Origin: Acidobacteriaceae bacterium
Lineage (GTDB): Bacteria > Acidobacteriota > Terriglobia > Bryobacterales > Bryobacteraceae
Assembly: GCA_019240475.1 (NCBI GenBank)
Contig: JAFAYI010000016.1
Location: 62,001 to 126,000, forward strand
Direction: 5' to 3'
Length of the DNA: 64,000 nt
The position numbers were made by a program, and so were the translations under genes. The notes beneath the pieces are model-generated. The model was not told the origin of the DNA, did not search any database, and worked only from the letters and a program-made list of their open reading frames with translations. This document shows positions 9,566-18,683 of this stretch, piece by piece (position 1 is the stretch's first letter; every line of letters starts with the position of its first letter).

Positions 9566-12541
9566 TTGATTAACCTGCCTGAATTCAAACAACAAAAGAT
9601 GCCGGAAGACACCAGCGTGACCTCTTGTGAACAAGCGGTTGCCGCAGGGGTAAACTCCGCGGGAAAGCCGCTGCTCGCGATTCGCGGGGCTCGCGTTCAC
9701 AATCTAAAAAACCTGGACGTCGATATTCCGCACGAGGTTCTGACCGTCGTTACCGGTGTTTCCGGTTCCGGAAAATCGTCGTTGGTATTCGACACCATCT
9801 ATGCCGAAGGCCAAAGGCGTTACGTGGAATCGCTATCCGCCTATGCGCGGCAATTTCTGGAGCGCATGGAGAAGCCGGATGTCGACGAAATTCTGGGCAT
9901 CGCGCCGCCGATCGCTATTCGCCAGAAAAATCAGACCCGCAATCCTCGCTCGACGGTCGCCACTGCAACCGAGCTTTACGATTTTATGCGCCTCTTATGG
10001 GCGCGCGCGGGACGCATTTACTGTCCGAACGACGGCACGTGGATCCAGCGAGATAGCGTAGACCAAGTCGCCGAGGCGATGGTGGCGCAGCCGGAAGGCT
10101 CGCGCTGGTATGCCCTGTTCCCGGTTCCGGCCGCTGAGGGTTCGGGGCCAAGCTCCAAGGAAGCTCGTGCCGTGTCGCTGCGCGATCGCTTGTTCGACCT
10201 GCGGAAAAAGGGCTTCAACCGCCTCTTTCAGAACGGGAGCACGTTCGAGTTCTCGACACCCGAGTCCCTTCTTGAAATAGATTTCACGAAGCCGCTGTTC
10301 GTGCTCGCCGACCGAATCGTCATCCGGCCGGATTCGCATCAACGTATCGTCGATACGGTCGAGATCTGCTATCGCGAAACAGGCGAAGTCTTCTTCGAGC
10401 CGGCGAGCGGCCCGGAAGCGGGTGTGCAAAGCCTGCATTTTACCGAGAAGTTCGCGTGCAGGAAATGCGGTCTGACCGCGACCTTGCCCGAGCCGCCCCT
10501 CTTCAGCTTCAATAATCCGATCGGCGCCTGCCCCATCTGCCAGGGTTTCGGAAACACGATCGATTACGATTTTGGACTTATCATTCCCGATCCCGCACTC
10601 ACGATTCAACAAGGCGCGGTCGATCCCTGGACGAAGCCGCAGTACACCTGGTATTACGAGGAAGAATTTAAACCGAAGACCAAAGCCAAGGCGCGTTTGA
10701 ACGTCCCTTACTCGGATTTGAACAGGGACGAAAAAGAATTTGTGCGCGCTCACGTTTACCGCTTTTTCCAGGAGGTGGAGCGGAAGAAATACAAAGTGCA
10801 TGTGCGCGTCTTCATGAGCCGCTACCGGGCCTACACGGAATGTCCGGCCTGCCGCGGCGGACGGCTTCGGCCTGAAGCGTTGTGGGTACGGCTCAATGGA
10901 TGCAACATCTCAGAGGTTGCACGCATGAACATCGCACAAGCACAACAGTTTTTCGACAGCCTGCAACTGAGTTCGGAAGAATCGGAAATCGTGGACCGCG
11001 TGCTCGACGAGATTCGCCAGCGCTGCAAGTTTCTTAACGATGTGGGACTCGAGTATCTGACGCTTGACCGGCTTTCGGCGACGCTTTCCGGCGGCGAAGC
11101 GCAGCGCATCCAGCTTGCGACGTGCTTGGGCTCCCGCCTGGTGGGCACAATCTATGTTCTCGATGAACCTTCGATTGGCCTCCACAGCCGCGACACGGCT
11201 CGGCTGATCAAGATTTTGAAGGACCTTCGCGATCTCGGCAACACGATCATCGTCGTCGAGCACGACCCGGAGATCATGGCCGAGGCCGATCACATTCTCG
11301 ACCTGGGGCCGGGGGCGGGCGAAAATGGCGGCCGAGTGACGTTCGCTGGAAGTTATCAGCAGTTGCTACTCCCCGCGCCTTCGCGGGAACGCGACTCCGT
11401 GGCTCGCGACCGCGATTCCGCTCAATCACTCACCGGAAAATATCTGAGAGGCGAGTTGGTCGTCTCCCGCTCGCTGGACCGCCGGAAGATCAATCCCAAA
11501 CGAACCATACGCTTCATCGGCGCGCGCGCCAACAATCTCAAGAACATCGATGTTGAACTACCCTTAGGCGTCATGGTTGCGGTCACCGGCGTCTCGGGTT
11601 CCGGAAAGTCGAGCCTGGTGCATGAGGTTGTCTATCGTTCGCTCGACTTCACGCTGAACAAACAACAGCAGGAAAATGCTCCGAGTGACGAGAGTACCGC
11701 CGCGAAGAAACTACCCTTGAAGCGAGTTGAGCGAGGCGACCTGGTAACGAGCGTCGTGATGGTCGATCAGTCCCCAATAGGCCGCACGCCGCGATCAAAT
11801 CCGGTGACCTATATCAAGGCTTTCGATCTGATTCGTGATCTGTTTGCTTCGACGCCCGAAGCGCAGAAGCGGGGCTATTCGTCTGGATCTTTCTCGTTCA
11901 ATGTGCCGGGCGGCCGCTGCGAGACGTGCCAAGGAGATGGCACCATCACGGTCGAGATGCAATTTCTGGCGGATGTCGAGCTAGTCTGCGAAGAATGTAA
12001 AGGCACGCGCTACAAACCTACGATCCTCGATGTCCGTTACAAAGGGCTGAACATTCACGAAGCGCTCCAATTGACGGTTCGCGAAGCCTTGTCGTTTTTC
12101 GCCGATACGCCGCGGCTGGCTGCGCGGCTGAAGGTGCTGCAAGATGTCGGCCTGGGTTACTTAAGGCTCGGACAATCGGCCACCACCTTGAGCGGCGGCG
12201 AAGCCCAGCGTGTGAAGTTAGCGTCTCATCTCGCGCAGGCGAGTTGCGAAGGCACGCTGTTTCTCTTCGATGAGCCAACGACCGGGCTGCACTTCGATGA
12301 CATTGCCAAGTTGCTGCAGTCGTTTGAACGGCTGATCGCGAATGGCGGCAGTGTTCTGGTGATCGAGCACAATCTTGATTTGATTCAAGCGGTGGACTGG
12401 ATCATCGATTTGGGTCCGGAGGGCGGCGAGGCCGGCGGCCACATTGTGGCGCAAGGGACACCGGAGCACATCGCGACGGTGGCGGCCTCATACACGGGTC
12501 GATATCTCAAAGAAGTGCTCGCTCAACGAGCGATCGCCTAA
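9566..12541 (+). CDS. uvrA: Excinuclease ABC subunit A
   Basis: Damage-recognition ATPase of nucleotide-excision repair. It has two ABC modules, each with Walker A (GVSGSGKSS twice), signature ([12 protein letters not shown] and [12 protein letters not shown]) and Walker B/D-loop (DEPSIGLH and DEPTTGLH). The two zinc-binding insertions are visible: CRKCG...CPICQGFG in the first half and CETCQGDG...CEECKGTRY in the second. The 991-residue length from the TTG at 9566 slightly exceeds the usual 940-960; an ATG at 9599 removes 11 residues and neither start has a good ribosome site. selA follows three bases later, so the two are probably co-transcribed, an unusual pairing. Confidence 0.97.
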   Translation: MINLPEFKQQKMPEDTSVTSCEQAVAAGVNSAGKPLLAIRGARVHNLKNLDVDIPHEVLTVVTGVSGSGKSSLVFDTIYAEGQRRYVESLSAYARQFLERMEKPDVDEILGIAPPIAIRQKNQTRNPRSTVATATELYDFMRLLWARAGRIYCPNDGTWIQRDSVDQVAEAMVAQPEGSRWYALFPVPAAEGSGPSSKEARAVSLRDRLFDLRKKGFNRLFQNGSTFEFSTPESLLEIDFTKPLFVLADRIVIRPDSHQRIVDTVEICYRETGEVFFEPASGPEAGVQSLHFTEKFACRKCGLTATLPEPPLFSFNNPIGACPICQGFGNTIDYDFGLIIPDPALTIQQGAVDPWTKPQYTWYYEEEFKPKTKAKARLNVPYSDLNRDEKEFVRAHVYRFFQEVERKKYKVHVRVFMSRYRAYTECPACRGGRLRPEALWVRLNGCNISEVARMNIAQAQQFFDSLQLSSEESEIVDRVLDEIRQRCKFLNDVGLEYLTLDRLSATLSGGEAQRIQLATCLGSRLVGTIYVLDEPSIGLHSRDTARLIKILKDLRDLGNTIIVVEHDPEIMAEADHILDLGPGAGENGGRVTFAGSYQQLLLPAPSRERDSVARDRDSAQSLTGKYLRGELVVSRSLDRRKINPKRTIRFIGARANNLKNIDVELPLGVMVAVTGVSGSGKSSLVHEVVYRSLDFTLNKQQQENAPSDESTAAKKLPLKRVERGDLVTSVVMVDQSPIGRTPRSNPVTYIKAFDLIRDLFASTPEAQKRGYSSGSFSFNVPGGRCETCQGDGTITVEMQFLADVELVCEECKGTRYKPTILDVRYKGLNIHEALQLTVREALSFFADTPRLAARLKVLQDVGLGYLRLGQSATTLSGGEAQRVKLASHLAQASCEGTLFLFDEPTTGLHFDDIAKLLQSFERLIANGGSVLVIEHNLDLIQAVDWIIDLGPEGGEAGGHIVAQGTPEHIATVAASYTGRYLKEVLAQRAIA

Positions 12542-12544
12542 TAG

Positions 12545-13861
12545 ATGAAAGCCGCACTGCGCAGCCTGCCCTCGGTGGATCAGGTGCTACGCCGGCTGAA
12601 GCTGCCCGAGGACGCCCCGCGCTCGCTCGCGGCGGATGAAATTCGCGCCGTACTGGCTGAACGGCGTGAAGCTTTGCTGGCAGGTGGCGCGCAGCTTGAA
12701 ACTCCGATCGAAGAGGCAGTGCAAGCGCGGCTTGCCGAACTGCTGAAGCCCTCACTTCGGCCTGTGATCAACGCCACGGGCGTGATCCTCCACACCAACC
12801 TGGGCCGCGCCCCGCTTTCGCACTTCACTCCCATCGCGGGCTACTCCAACCTTGAATACGATCTTGCCAGCGGCAAGCGCGGCAAGCGCGATGTCCACAC
12901 GGATGATTTGCTTAGGCGCTTACTCGCAAGGCCCGCGATTGTGGTGAACAATAACGCAGCCGCGGTTTACCTGGTCCTGCATGAACTGGCCGCCGGGCAT
13001 GAGGTGATCGTTTCGCGCGGAGAGCTGATTGAGATCGGCGATGGATTTCGCATCCCGGAAATCATGTCGCGCTCCGGCGCTATCTTGCGCGAAGTCGGGA
13101 CCACCAACCGAACTCGGCTGGACGATTACCGGCAGGCGATTACCGACAAGACCCGTCTCATCCTTCGCGTGCATCCATCGAACTTTTGCGTCACCGGCTT
13201 CGCCGCTCGGCCGGAATTGCATGAGATCGCCAGACTCGGGCGTGAGCGCGGAATTCCCGTCTACGAGGATCTGGGAAGCGGTTGCATGGTAGATCTTCGC
13301 GGCCAAGGACTGGATGAACCGGTTGTATCCGAGAGTTTTGCCTCCGGGGGCAATCTCGTATCGTTCAGCTGCGACAAATTACTGGGCGGTCCGCAGAGCG
13401 GCATCATCGCCGGGGAGGGCGAACTTGTTACTCGCATCCGCCGTAACCCGATGTATCGCGCATTCCGCGCAGATAAACTTATCATCGAGTCGCTCGAAAT
13501 CACGCTGCGCCACTTGTTGACTCAAAGCTGGAAGGCGATTCCGACGCTGCGCATGATCTTCGCTTCGGCGGTCGAGATTCGCGATCGCGCCGAGCGCGTC
13601 GCCCGGCAACTCGACGCGTTTCAGCTATCAGTTTGCAAAAGCGAATCACCCATCGGGGGCGGCTCAACTCCGGATCAACAGCTTCCCACCTGGATCGTCG
13701 AGCTGGATGTGCCCAACCCAAGCGCTTTTGCCAGGCGGCTTCGCAGCGCGCCAATTCCGGTCATCGCGCGGATTGAGCGCGACAGGGTGGTACTGGACAT
13801 GCGAACGGTGGCCAATGAAGAAGAAGCCGGGCTGGTCGAGGCTATTCTCTCCGCCAGATAA
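12545..13861 (+). CDS. selA: L-seryl-tRNA(Sec) selenium transferase
   Basis: PLP enzyme that converts seryl-tRNA(Sec) to selenocysteinyl-tRNA(Sec) using selenophosphate. The protein is 438 residues. It has an N-terminal helical domain, the conserved VINATGVILHTNLGRAPL (about 74-91), VVNNNAAAV, EVGTTNRT, VHPSNFCVTGF, EDLGSGC and the PLP-binding Lys278 in SFSCDKLLGGPQSG. This full complement, including the N-terminal domain, favours true SelA over the SelA-like relatives of archaea. No selB, selD or selC is visible in the window. It lies three bases after uvrA and converges with pyrC, the 3' ends overlapping by 20 bases. Confidence 0.93.
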   Translation: MKAALRSLPSVDQVLRRLKLPEDAPRSLAADEIRAVLAERREALLAGGAQLETPIEEAVQARLAELLKPSLRPVINATGVILHTNLGRAPLSHFTPIAGYSNLEYDLASGKRGKRDVHTDDLLRRLLARPAIVVNNNAAAVYLVLHELAAGHEVIVSRGELIEIGDGFRIPEIMSRSGAILREVGTTNRTRLDDYRQAITDKTRLILRVHPSNFCVTGFAARPELHEIARLGRERGIPVYEDLGSGCMVDLRGQGLDEPVVSESFASGGNLVSFSCDKLLGGPQSGIIAGEGELVTRIRRNPMYRAFRADKLIIESLEITLRHLLTQSWKAIPTLRMIFASAVEIRDRAERVARQLDAFQLSVCKSESPIGGGSTPDQQLPTWIVELDVPNPSAFARRLRSAPIPVIARIERDRVVLDMRTVANEEEAGLVEAILSAR

Positions 13862-15122
13862 TTTCGCCCGCGACTACTGTCGCGACCGGACCGCCGCGAA
13901 ACTTGCGCCCGTCGAATGGCGTGTTGCGGCTCTTTGAAGCCGACCGGTTCACGTCGTAGGTCCACTCATCATCCAGCGCGAAGACGGTCACGTCCGCCGC
14001 GGCGCCGGGACGTAGCGTGCCGCGATCGAGCGACAGAATTGTCGCGGGTCCCCAGGTAAACAGCCGTATCAACTGTTGCAGGGTCACGGCGCCCGCATGG
14101 TAAAGCTGTTCGAGAGCCAACCCCAGCGCGGTCTCAAGCCCAATAATTCCGAACGGGCAGCGCTCGAAGCTCTCTCGCTTTTCCGCTTCGGAATGCGGAG
14201 CATGATCCGTCGCAATTGCGTCGATCGCTCCGCTGGAGATTCCTCGCTTCACTGCTGAGACGTCACCGCCCTCGCGCAGGGGTGGCTTCATTTTGTGGTT
14301 GCAGCCCCCGGGCGGAACATCGGAATCGGCGAGCACGAAATGATGGGGCGTCGCCTCGGCCGTCACTTTCAATCCGCGCCGCTTTGCGAAAGCAACCATC
14401 TCCACCGAGTACTTCGATGAGAGGTGGGCCACATGGTACCGCGCGCCCGTCACTTCGGCCAGGATGATGTCCCGGGCCACCATTACGTCTTCCGAACTTC
14501 GAGGAATCCCGCGCAGTCCCAGGTCTTTCGAGCGCGCGCCTTCGTGCATCAAGCCGCCATCGCTCAAGTCCAGATCCTCGCAATGTTCAATCAGTGGCAG
14601 GTCCAGCGAGGCGGCGGCTTCCATCGCGCGCTGCGCCACCCGGGCGTTCATCACCGGCTTGCCATCGTCTGAAATCGCGACAGCCCCGGTACGCTTCATG
14701 CCCTCAATGTCCGCTAATTCCGTTCCGAGGCTGTTCTTTGTAATCGCACCAATCGGATAAATATTCACCAGAGCGAAGTGGCGGGCGCGATCGCAAATAT
14801 ACTGCGTTATTTCCGGGTTATCGTTCACCGGGTGCGTGTTCGGCATGCAGCAGATGGAAGTAAATCCGCCAGCGGCTGCCGCGCGCGAGCCGCTTTCGAT
14901 AGTCTCGGCCTGCTCGAAACCCGGCTCTCTTAAATGCACGTGCATATCGATGAATCCGGGTGCGACAACAAGCCCGGAAGCGTCAAACGTTTCCGCCCCG
15001 GAACCGGCAATGCCTTCCGCCATCTCGCGAACTACGCCATCTTCGATCGCAACATCGCAGACGCGGTCCAGATTCTGCGACGGATCCACGATCCGGCCGT
15101 TTTTGATGACCAGCCTGGCCAT
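13842..15122 (-). CDS. pyrC: Dihydroorotase
   Basis: Zinc amidohydrolase that cyclises carbamoyl-aspartate to dihydroorotate in pyrimidine synthesis. The 426-residue length, the early GFIDMHVHLREPG metal motif and SICCMPNTHPVND mark the class I (PyrC/AllB-like) type. Further metal or substrate motifs are HCED, HLSSKYSVE, EATPHH and ATDHAPH. The gene starts two bases after the pyrR stop. The usual pyrB between pyrR and pyrC is absent here. Confidence 0.95.
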   Translation of the reverse strand: MARLVIKNGRIVDPSQNLDRVCDVAIEDGVVREMAEGIAGSGAETFDASGLVVAPGFIDMHVHLREPGFEQAETIESGSRAAAAGGFTSICCMPNTHPVNDNPEITQYICDRARHFALVNIYPIGAITKNSLGTELADIEGMKRTGAVAISDDGKPVMNARVAQRAMEAAASLDLPLIEHCEDLDLSDGGLMHEGARSKDLGLRGIPRSSEDVMVARDIILAEVTGARYHVAHLSSKYSVEMVAFAKRRGLKVTAEATPHHFVLADSDVPPGGCNHKMKPPLREGGDVSAVKRGISSGAIDAIATDHAPHSEAEKRESFERCPFGIIGLETALGLALEQLYHAGAVTLQQLIRLFTWGPATILSLDRGTLRPGAAADVTVFALDDEWTYDVNRSASKSRNTPFDGRKFRGGPVATVVAGEIIWRRE

Positions 15123-15124
15123 GT

Positions 15125-15706
15125 TTATAGCGCTTGAGAAGAGGTCTGCGCCGGTTCATCGAGTCGTTCCACCAGCATGACTTTCTCCTGCCCGTCGATC
15201 TCCTGAAACTTCACCTCGATGATTTCGGCGGCGCTCGTCTGCACCATGCGGCCGATATAGCGCGCTTCAATCGGCAACTCGCGATGCCCTCGATCGATCA
15301 GCACCAGCAGTTGAACGCGCGCCGGACGGCCGTGGTCGAAAAGCGCGTCAAGCGCCGAACGGATGGTGCGGCCTGTATAGAGCACATCGTCCATCAGCAC
15401 AATGTCCTTACCAACCACGGAAAAGTCGATCTGCCTCGCATTCAGAACCGGTCTTTCGGCGACCATCGACAGATCGTCGCGATACAGGTTGATATCGAGA
15501 ATGCCTACCGGCACCTTCAGGCCCTCGAGGGTTAAAATTTTCGCCGCGAGCCGCTGCGCCAAAGGAACTCCTCGCCGCTTGATGCCGACAAAGGCCAATC
15601 GGTCGAGATCGGTGGTCTTCTCCAGCACTTCGTGCGCCAGCCGGACCAGTGTCCGATCGATTTCAGAGGCACTCATCAACTGCTTCTTGTCGCGTACGGT
15701 GGGCAT
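15125..15706 (-). CDS. pyrR: Bifunctional pyr regulator / uracil phosphoribosyltransferase
   Basis: A 193-residue PRTase-fold protein. The PRPP-binding loop IVLMDDVLYTGRTIRSALDA (about 101-120) and the C-terminal YIGRMVQTSAAEIIEVKF are typical of PyrR, the attenuator that binds pyr mRNA in response to UMP. It leads a two-gene unit with pyrC. Only 40 bases separate its start from the gene upstream, too little for a classic PyrR-binding attenuator leader in that gap. A start at the internal ATG (15676) is possible, as neither ATG has a strong ribosome site. Confidence 0.93.
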   Translation of the reverse strand: MPTVRDKKQLMSASEIDRTLVRLAHEVLEKTTDLDRLAFVGIKRRGVPLAQRLAAKILTLEGLKVPVGILDINLYRDDLSMVAERPVLNARQIDFSVVGKDIVLMDDVLYTGRTIRSALDALFDHGRPARVQLLVLIDRGHRELPIEARYIGRMVQTSAAEIIEVKFQEIDGQEKVMLVERLDEPAQTSSQAL

Positions 15707-15746
15707 TAGCTTCGACGATTGCTGTCAGGCAGGTTAACACGCCCGA

Positions 15747-16079
15747 TTACTGCTTCAACCGGCTCCGGATACGCCGGGCGAGTTTTTCGATCTCCTCCGT
15801 TTTTTTCATCGACGAGACTGGCACGACATAGTTGCCGGCCTTCTGCAATTCTTCCTTGAGCTGCTGTGCCATGGCGATTAATTCTTCGGTGTCTCTTAGC
15901 GCCGCCTCGTGCTCTTCCTTTGCGATCGCGTCTTTTTGCGATTTGCCGTTTGGCAGTTTCTGGTCTTCTTCTTCATTGGGGTTCGGCAACCGCGGCGCCG
16001 GCGACCGCGGCTGCTGGTCTTGAGCAGCCAACGCCGTGGCTGCCATCGAAATCAGAACGGCGCGGCGCGTTCCACCCAT
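15747..16079 (-). CDS. Small secreted hypothetical protein
   Basis: About 110 residues. From the ATG at 16079 the product reads MGGTRRAVLISMAATALAAQ, a plausible signal peptide (a GTG at 16100 would add seven residues). The rest is charged: a Pro/Asn/Glu-rich linker, then a helical, Glu/Lys-rich stretch (about 50-110) ending RRIRSRLKQ that may form a coiled coil. I do not recognise the family. It is divergent from homoserine dehydrogenase with only 23 bases between the starts, and precedes pyrR on the same strand. Confidence 0.6.
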   Translation of the reverse strand: MGGTRRAVLISMAATALAAQDQQPRSPAPRLPNPNEEEDQKLPNGKSQKDAIAKEEHEAALRDTEELIAMAQQLKEELQKAGNYVVPVSSMKKTEEIEKLARRIRSRLKQ

Positions 16080-16102
16080 ACGGTTGCTATCATAAGCCAC
16101 TT

Positions 16103-17440
16103 ATGACGCGCGAACATGTCGTCCCCAAGGCGGCGCGGACGCATGTGAGCGTGGGAATCATTGGTCTCGGCAACGTCGGGCTAGGCACGCTTGAGATCTT
16201 GCTCGAAAGCGCGCAACGAATTGAAGGAAAATTGGGCTTTGCGCTGGATGTCGCAGCCGTCTGCAGCCGCAATCCAAGACAGAAGAAACTGCCACCGCTG
16301 GAAGGCTCCGTCATTCGCACAAGCGAATGGCGCGATGTCGTCGACAATCCCGAGATTGATATCGTGGTGGAAGCAATCGGCGGGACCGCGACGGCCGGCC
16401 ACATTATCGAGGAAGCTCTGCGACGGCGTAAGTCGGTTGTGACAGCGAACAAAGAACTCATGGCGTTGCGCGGGTCTGAACTCTGGGCCTTGGCGAGTGA
16501 GAACAGCGTCAACCTCGCCATGGAAGCGAGCGTTGCCGGCGGCATTCCAATTCACACAGTGCTCCGCGAAGGCATCGCGGGCGATCGTGTGCTGGAACTG
16601 TATGGCATCCTGAACGGAACCAGCAACTTCATTCTCACGGAAATCGAGAAGAGTCACGCCGCGTTCGAGTCCGTGCTTTCGGAAGCCCAGAGACTGGGTT
16701 ATGCCGAGGTCGACCCGTCCGCCGACATCGACGGCCTCGACGCGCGTTCGAAACTGGCTATACTCGCGGCTCTGGCGTTTGGCGAGAAACTCACGCCCGC
16801 GGAGATCTACACAGAAGGTATCCGGCGCATCATGCCTGTCGATTTTCAGTATGCGCATCAACTGCAGCACACCATTCGTCTGCTGTGTCTTGCGCGGCAA
16901 AGCGACGAAGGCCTGCTGCTTTCAGTGCGCCCCAGCCTCATTCCCCAAACCGCGATCTTGGCTCATGTTCAGGGAGCGTATAACGCGATCTGGATACGCG
17001 GAGCCTATGGCGACGACACCTTCTATTACGGACGCGGCGCGGGATCGAAGCCCACCGGCGTGGCTGTCGTCAGCGATTTAATGCGCGTTGCTCGCGAGAT
17101 CCGCTTCGGCAGCCCGGAGCGCGTTAGCCCCTTTGCGTATGAGTCGCTGGATGCGCATAGGCCTCTTCCCGTCGCGACGCAAAAGCTGCCGTACTACTTG
17201 CGTTTTCGAGTTGAAGACAAGGCGGGAATCATCGCGATGCTTGCCACGATACTCGCCAAGCATGAGATCGGCATCGATGCCGTCCTGCAGCTTCCGAGAG
17301 AAGACTGGCGCGACTTGCCGTTCGTCATCACTACTGAACCCGCGCCGGAACAATCCGTCCGGCAGGCTCTGCTGGACATTCGGGATGCGGATTTCCTGAT
17401 TGAGCCTCCGTTCGCGATGCCCATGGAGCGCGGTTTCTGA
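16103..17440 (+). CDS. hom: Homoserine dehydrogenase
   Basis: NAD(P)-dependent reduction of aspartate semialdehyde to homoserine, for Thr/Met synthesis. The ATG at 16103 gives a 445-residue product; the open frame extends upstream but that part has no family resemblance. Motifs are the Rossmann loop GIIGLGNVGLG, VTANKELMA, EASVAGGIPIH, the catalytic region LNGTSNFILTEI, and DPSADIDGLDARSKLAILA. A C-terminal ACT domain (RVEDKAGIIAMLATILAKHE) suggests feedback control by an amino acid, typically threonine. An OYE-family oxidoreductase follows after 43 bases. Confidence 0.95.
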   Translation: MTREHVVPKAARTHVSVGIIGLGNVGLGTLEILLESAQRIEGKLGFALDVAAVCSRNPRQKKLPPLEGSVIRTSEWRDVVDNPEIDIVVEAIGGTATAGHIIEEALRRRKSVVTANKELMALRGSELWALASENSVNLAMEASVAGGIPIHTVLREGIAGDRVLELYGILNGTSNFILTEIEKSHAAFESVLSEAQRLGYAEVDPSADIDGLDARSKLAILAALAFGEKLTPAEIYTEGIRRIMPVDFQYAHQLQHTIRLLCLARQSDEGLLLSVRPSLIPQTAILAHVQGAYNAIWIRGAYGDDTFYYGRGAGSKPTGVAVVSDLMRVAREIRFGSPERVSPFAYESLDAHRPLPVATQKLPYYLRFRVEDKAGIIAMLATILAKHEIGIDAVLQLPREDWRDLPFVITTEPAPEQSVRQALLDIRDADFLIEPPFAMPMERGF

Positions 17441-17483
17441 TCCCCGGGCGCAACTTTCAAGCTGGTTCTCTGCTCCAAACCTT

Positions 17484-18590
17484 ATGAGCGCTCCAGTTGC
17501 CGCCCCAGAGGCGGCTCATCTGTTTTCTCCCCTTCAGATTCGCGAGATTGCTTTTCGCAATCGCGTCCTGGTATCGCCGATGTGCCAGTATTCTTCCGAA
17601 GACGGCTTTGCAAACGATTGGCACTTGGTTCATCTGGGAAGCCGCGCGATCGGAGGCGCGGGGGCCGTGATTGCGGAAGCCACCGCGGTGGAAGCGCGAG
17701 GACGCATATCGCCCGAGGATCTCGGCATTTGGAAAGACGAGCACATTGAGCCGCTTGCTCGCATCGCTCGATTCGTGAAACAACAGGGCGCGGTACCCGG
17801 CATTCAGCTCGCCCATGCCGGGCGAAAAGCAAGCACCGATGTCCCCTGGCGCGGCGGCGGTCCGCTGTCAGCTTCAGCAGGAGGTTGGCAGCCCGTCGCT
17901 CCCAGCGCCGTTCCCTTCGATGAACATTCGATCGTTCCAACTGAATTGAAGGTGGATGAAATTCACAGCATCGTCGAGAAGTTCGCATCGGCCGCCGAGC
18001 GCGCGTTGGAAGCCGGCTTCGAATTGCTTGAACTGCATGGCGCTCACGGTTACCTGATGCACGAGTTTCTTTCGCCCATTTCGAACAAACGCGCGGATCG
18101 GTATGGTGGAGCGCTAGAGAACCGCATGCGATTCGCGCTCGAAGTAGCCGCCGCGGTGCGGCGCGTATGGCCTGAGCGGCTTCCGCTCTTCCTGCGCATT
18201 TCGGCCACCGACTGGGCCGAAGGGGGGTGGACTATTGATGAATCCGTCGAACTGGCGAGAAGCGTTCGACCGATTGGGGTGGATGCGATCGACTGTTCCT
18301 CCGGCGGCACTGTGCCGCACGCGAGAATTCCTCTGCAGCCCGGCTATCAGGCGCCGTTTGCCGAGCGTATCCGTCACGAGACCGGAATCCTTACGGGGGC
18401 CGTCGGCCTGATTACCGAGCCCGCGCAAGCCGACACTCTTGTCCGCAACGGATCGGCCGATGTGGTCCTGCTTGCTCGTGAATTCCTGCGCGAGCCATAT
18501 TGGCCAATCAAAGCCGCACAGGCGCTCGGAGCCGACGCGCGTTTTCCGATTCAATACGCGCGGGCTTTTCCTGCTCCTGTTAGTAAGTAA
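17484..18590 (+). CDS. NADH:flavin oxidoreductase, OYE family (YqjM/NamA-like)
   Basis: FMN-dependent ene-reductase of 368 residues from the ATG at 17484. It has the YqjM-type cysteine in SPMCQYSSEDGFANDWH, the substrate-binding HAGRKAS, HGAHGYLMHEFLSPISNKR and ADRYGG, and a C-terminal TIM-barrel phosphate site (VGLITEPAQADTLV). The class reduces activated C=C bonds; the physiological substrate is unknown. The open frame extends upstream into the hom 3' end, but family similarity begins only after the chosen start. Confidence 0.93.
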   Translation: MSAPVAAPEAAHLFSPLQIREIAFRNRVLVSPMCQYSSEDGFANDWHLVHLGSRAIGGAGAVIAEATAVEARGRISPEDLGIWKDEHIEPLARIARFVKQQGAVPGIQLAHAGRKASTDVPWRGGGPLSASAGGWQPVAPSAVPFDEHSIVPTELKVDEIHSIVEKFASAAERALEAGFELLELHGAHGYLMHEFLSPISNKRADRYGGALENRMRFALEVAAAVRRVWPERLPLFLRISATDWAEGGWTIDESVELARSVRPIGVDAIDCSSGGTVPHARIPLQPGYQAPFAERIRHETGILTGAVGLITEPAQADTLVRNGSADVVLLAREFLREPYWPIKAAQALGADARFPIQYARAFPAPVSK

Positions 18591-18618
18591 CAGTAAGTTC
18601 CATTTGCTGTCCGAGCAA

Positions 18619-18655
18619 CAAAAAGGGCCGAAAGGTGTTTTAAACCTTTCAGCCC
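18619..18655 (-). terminator. Rho-independent terminator
   Basis: Read on the minus strand, GGGCTGAAAGGT and ACCTTTCGGCCC form a 12-bp stem with one T-G wobble and a seven-base loop, followed directly by five T. It lies just past the stop of the Gly-zipper gene and between convergent genes. Confidence 0.85.
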
Positions 18656-18683
18656 GATGCAGTGATCGCTGCCTCCTATAAAA

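Noticed and set aside
9995..10801. 268-codon minus-strand open frame
   Set aside because: Antisense shadow of uvrA.
15866..16102. N-terminal extension of homoserine dehydrogenase
   Set aside because: Out-of-family Ala/Arg/Pro-rich sequence antisense to the small secreted protein; the Rossmann motif starts after the ATG at 16103.
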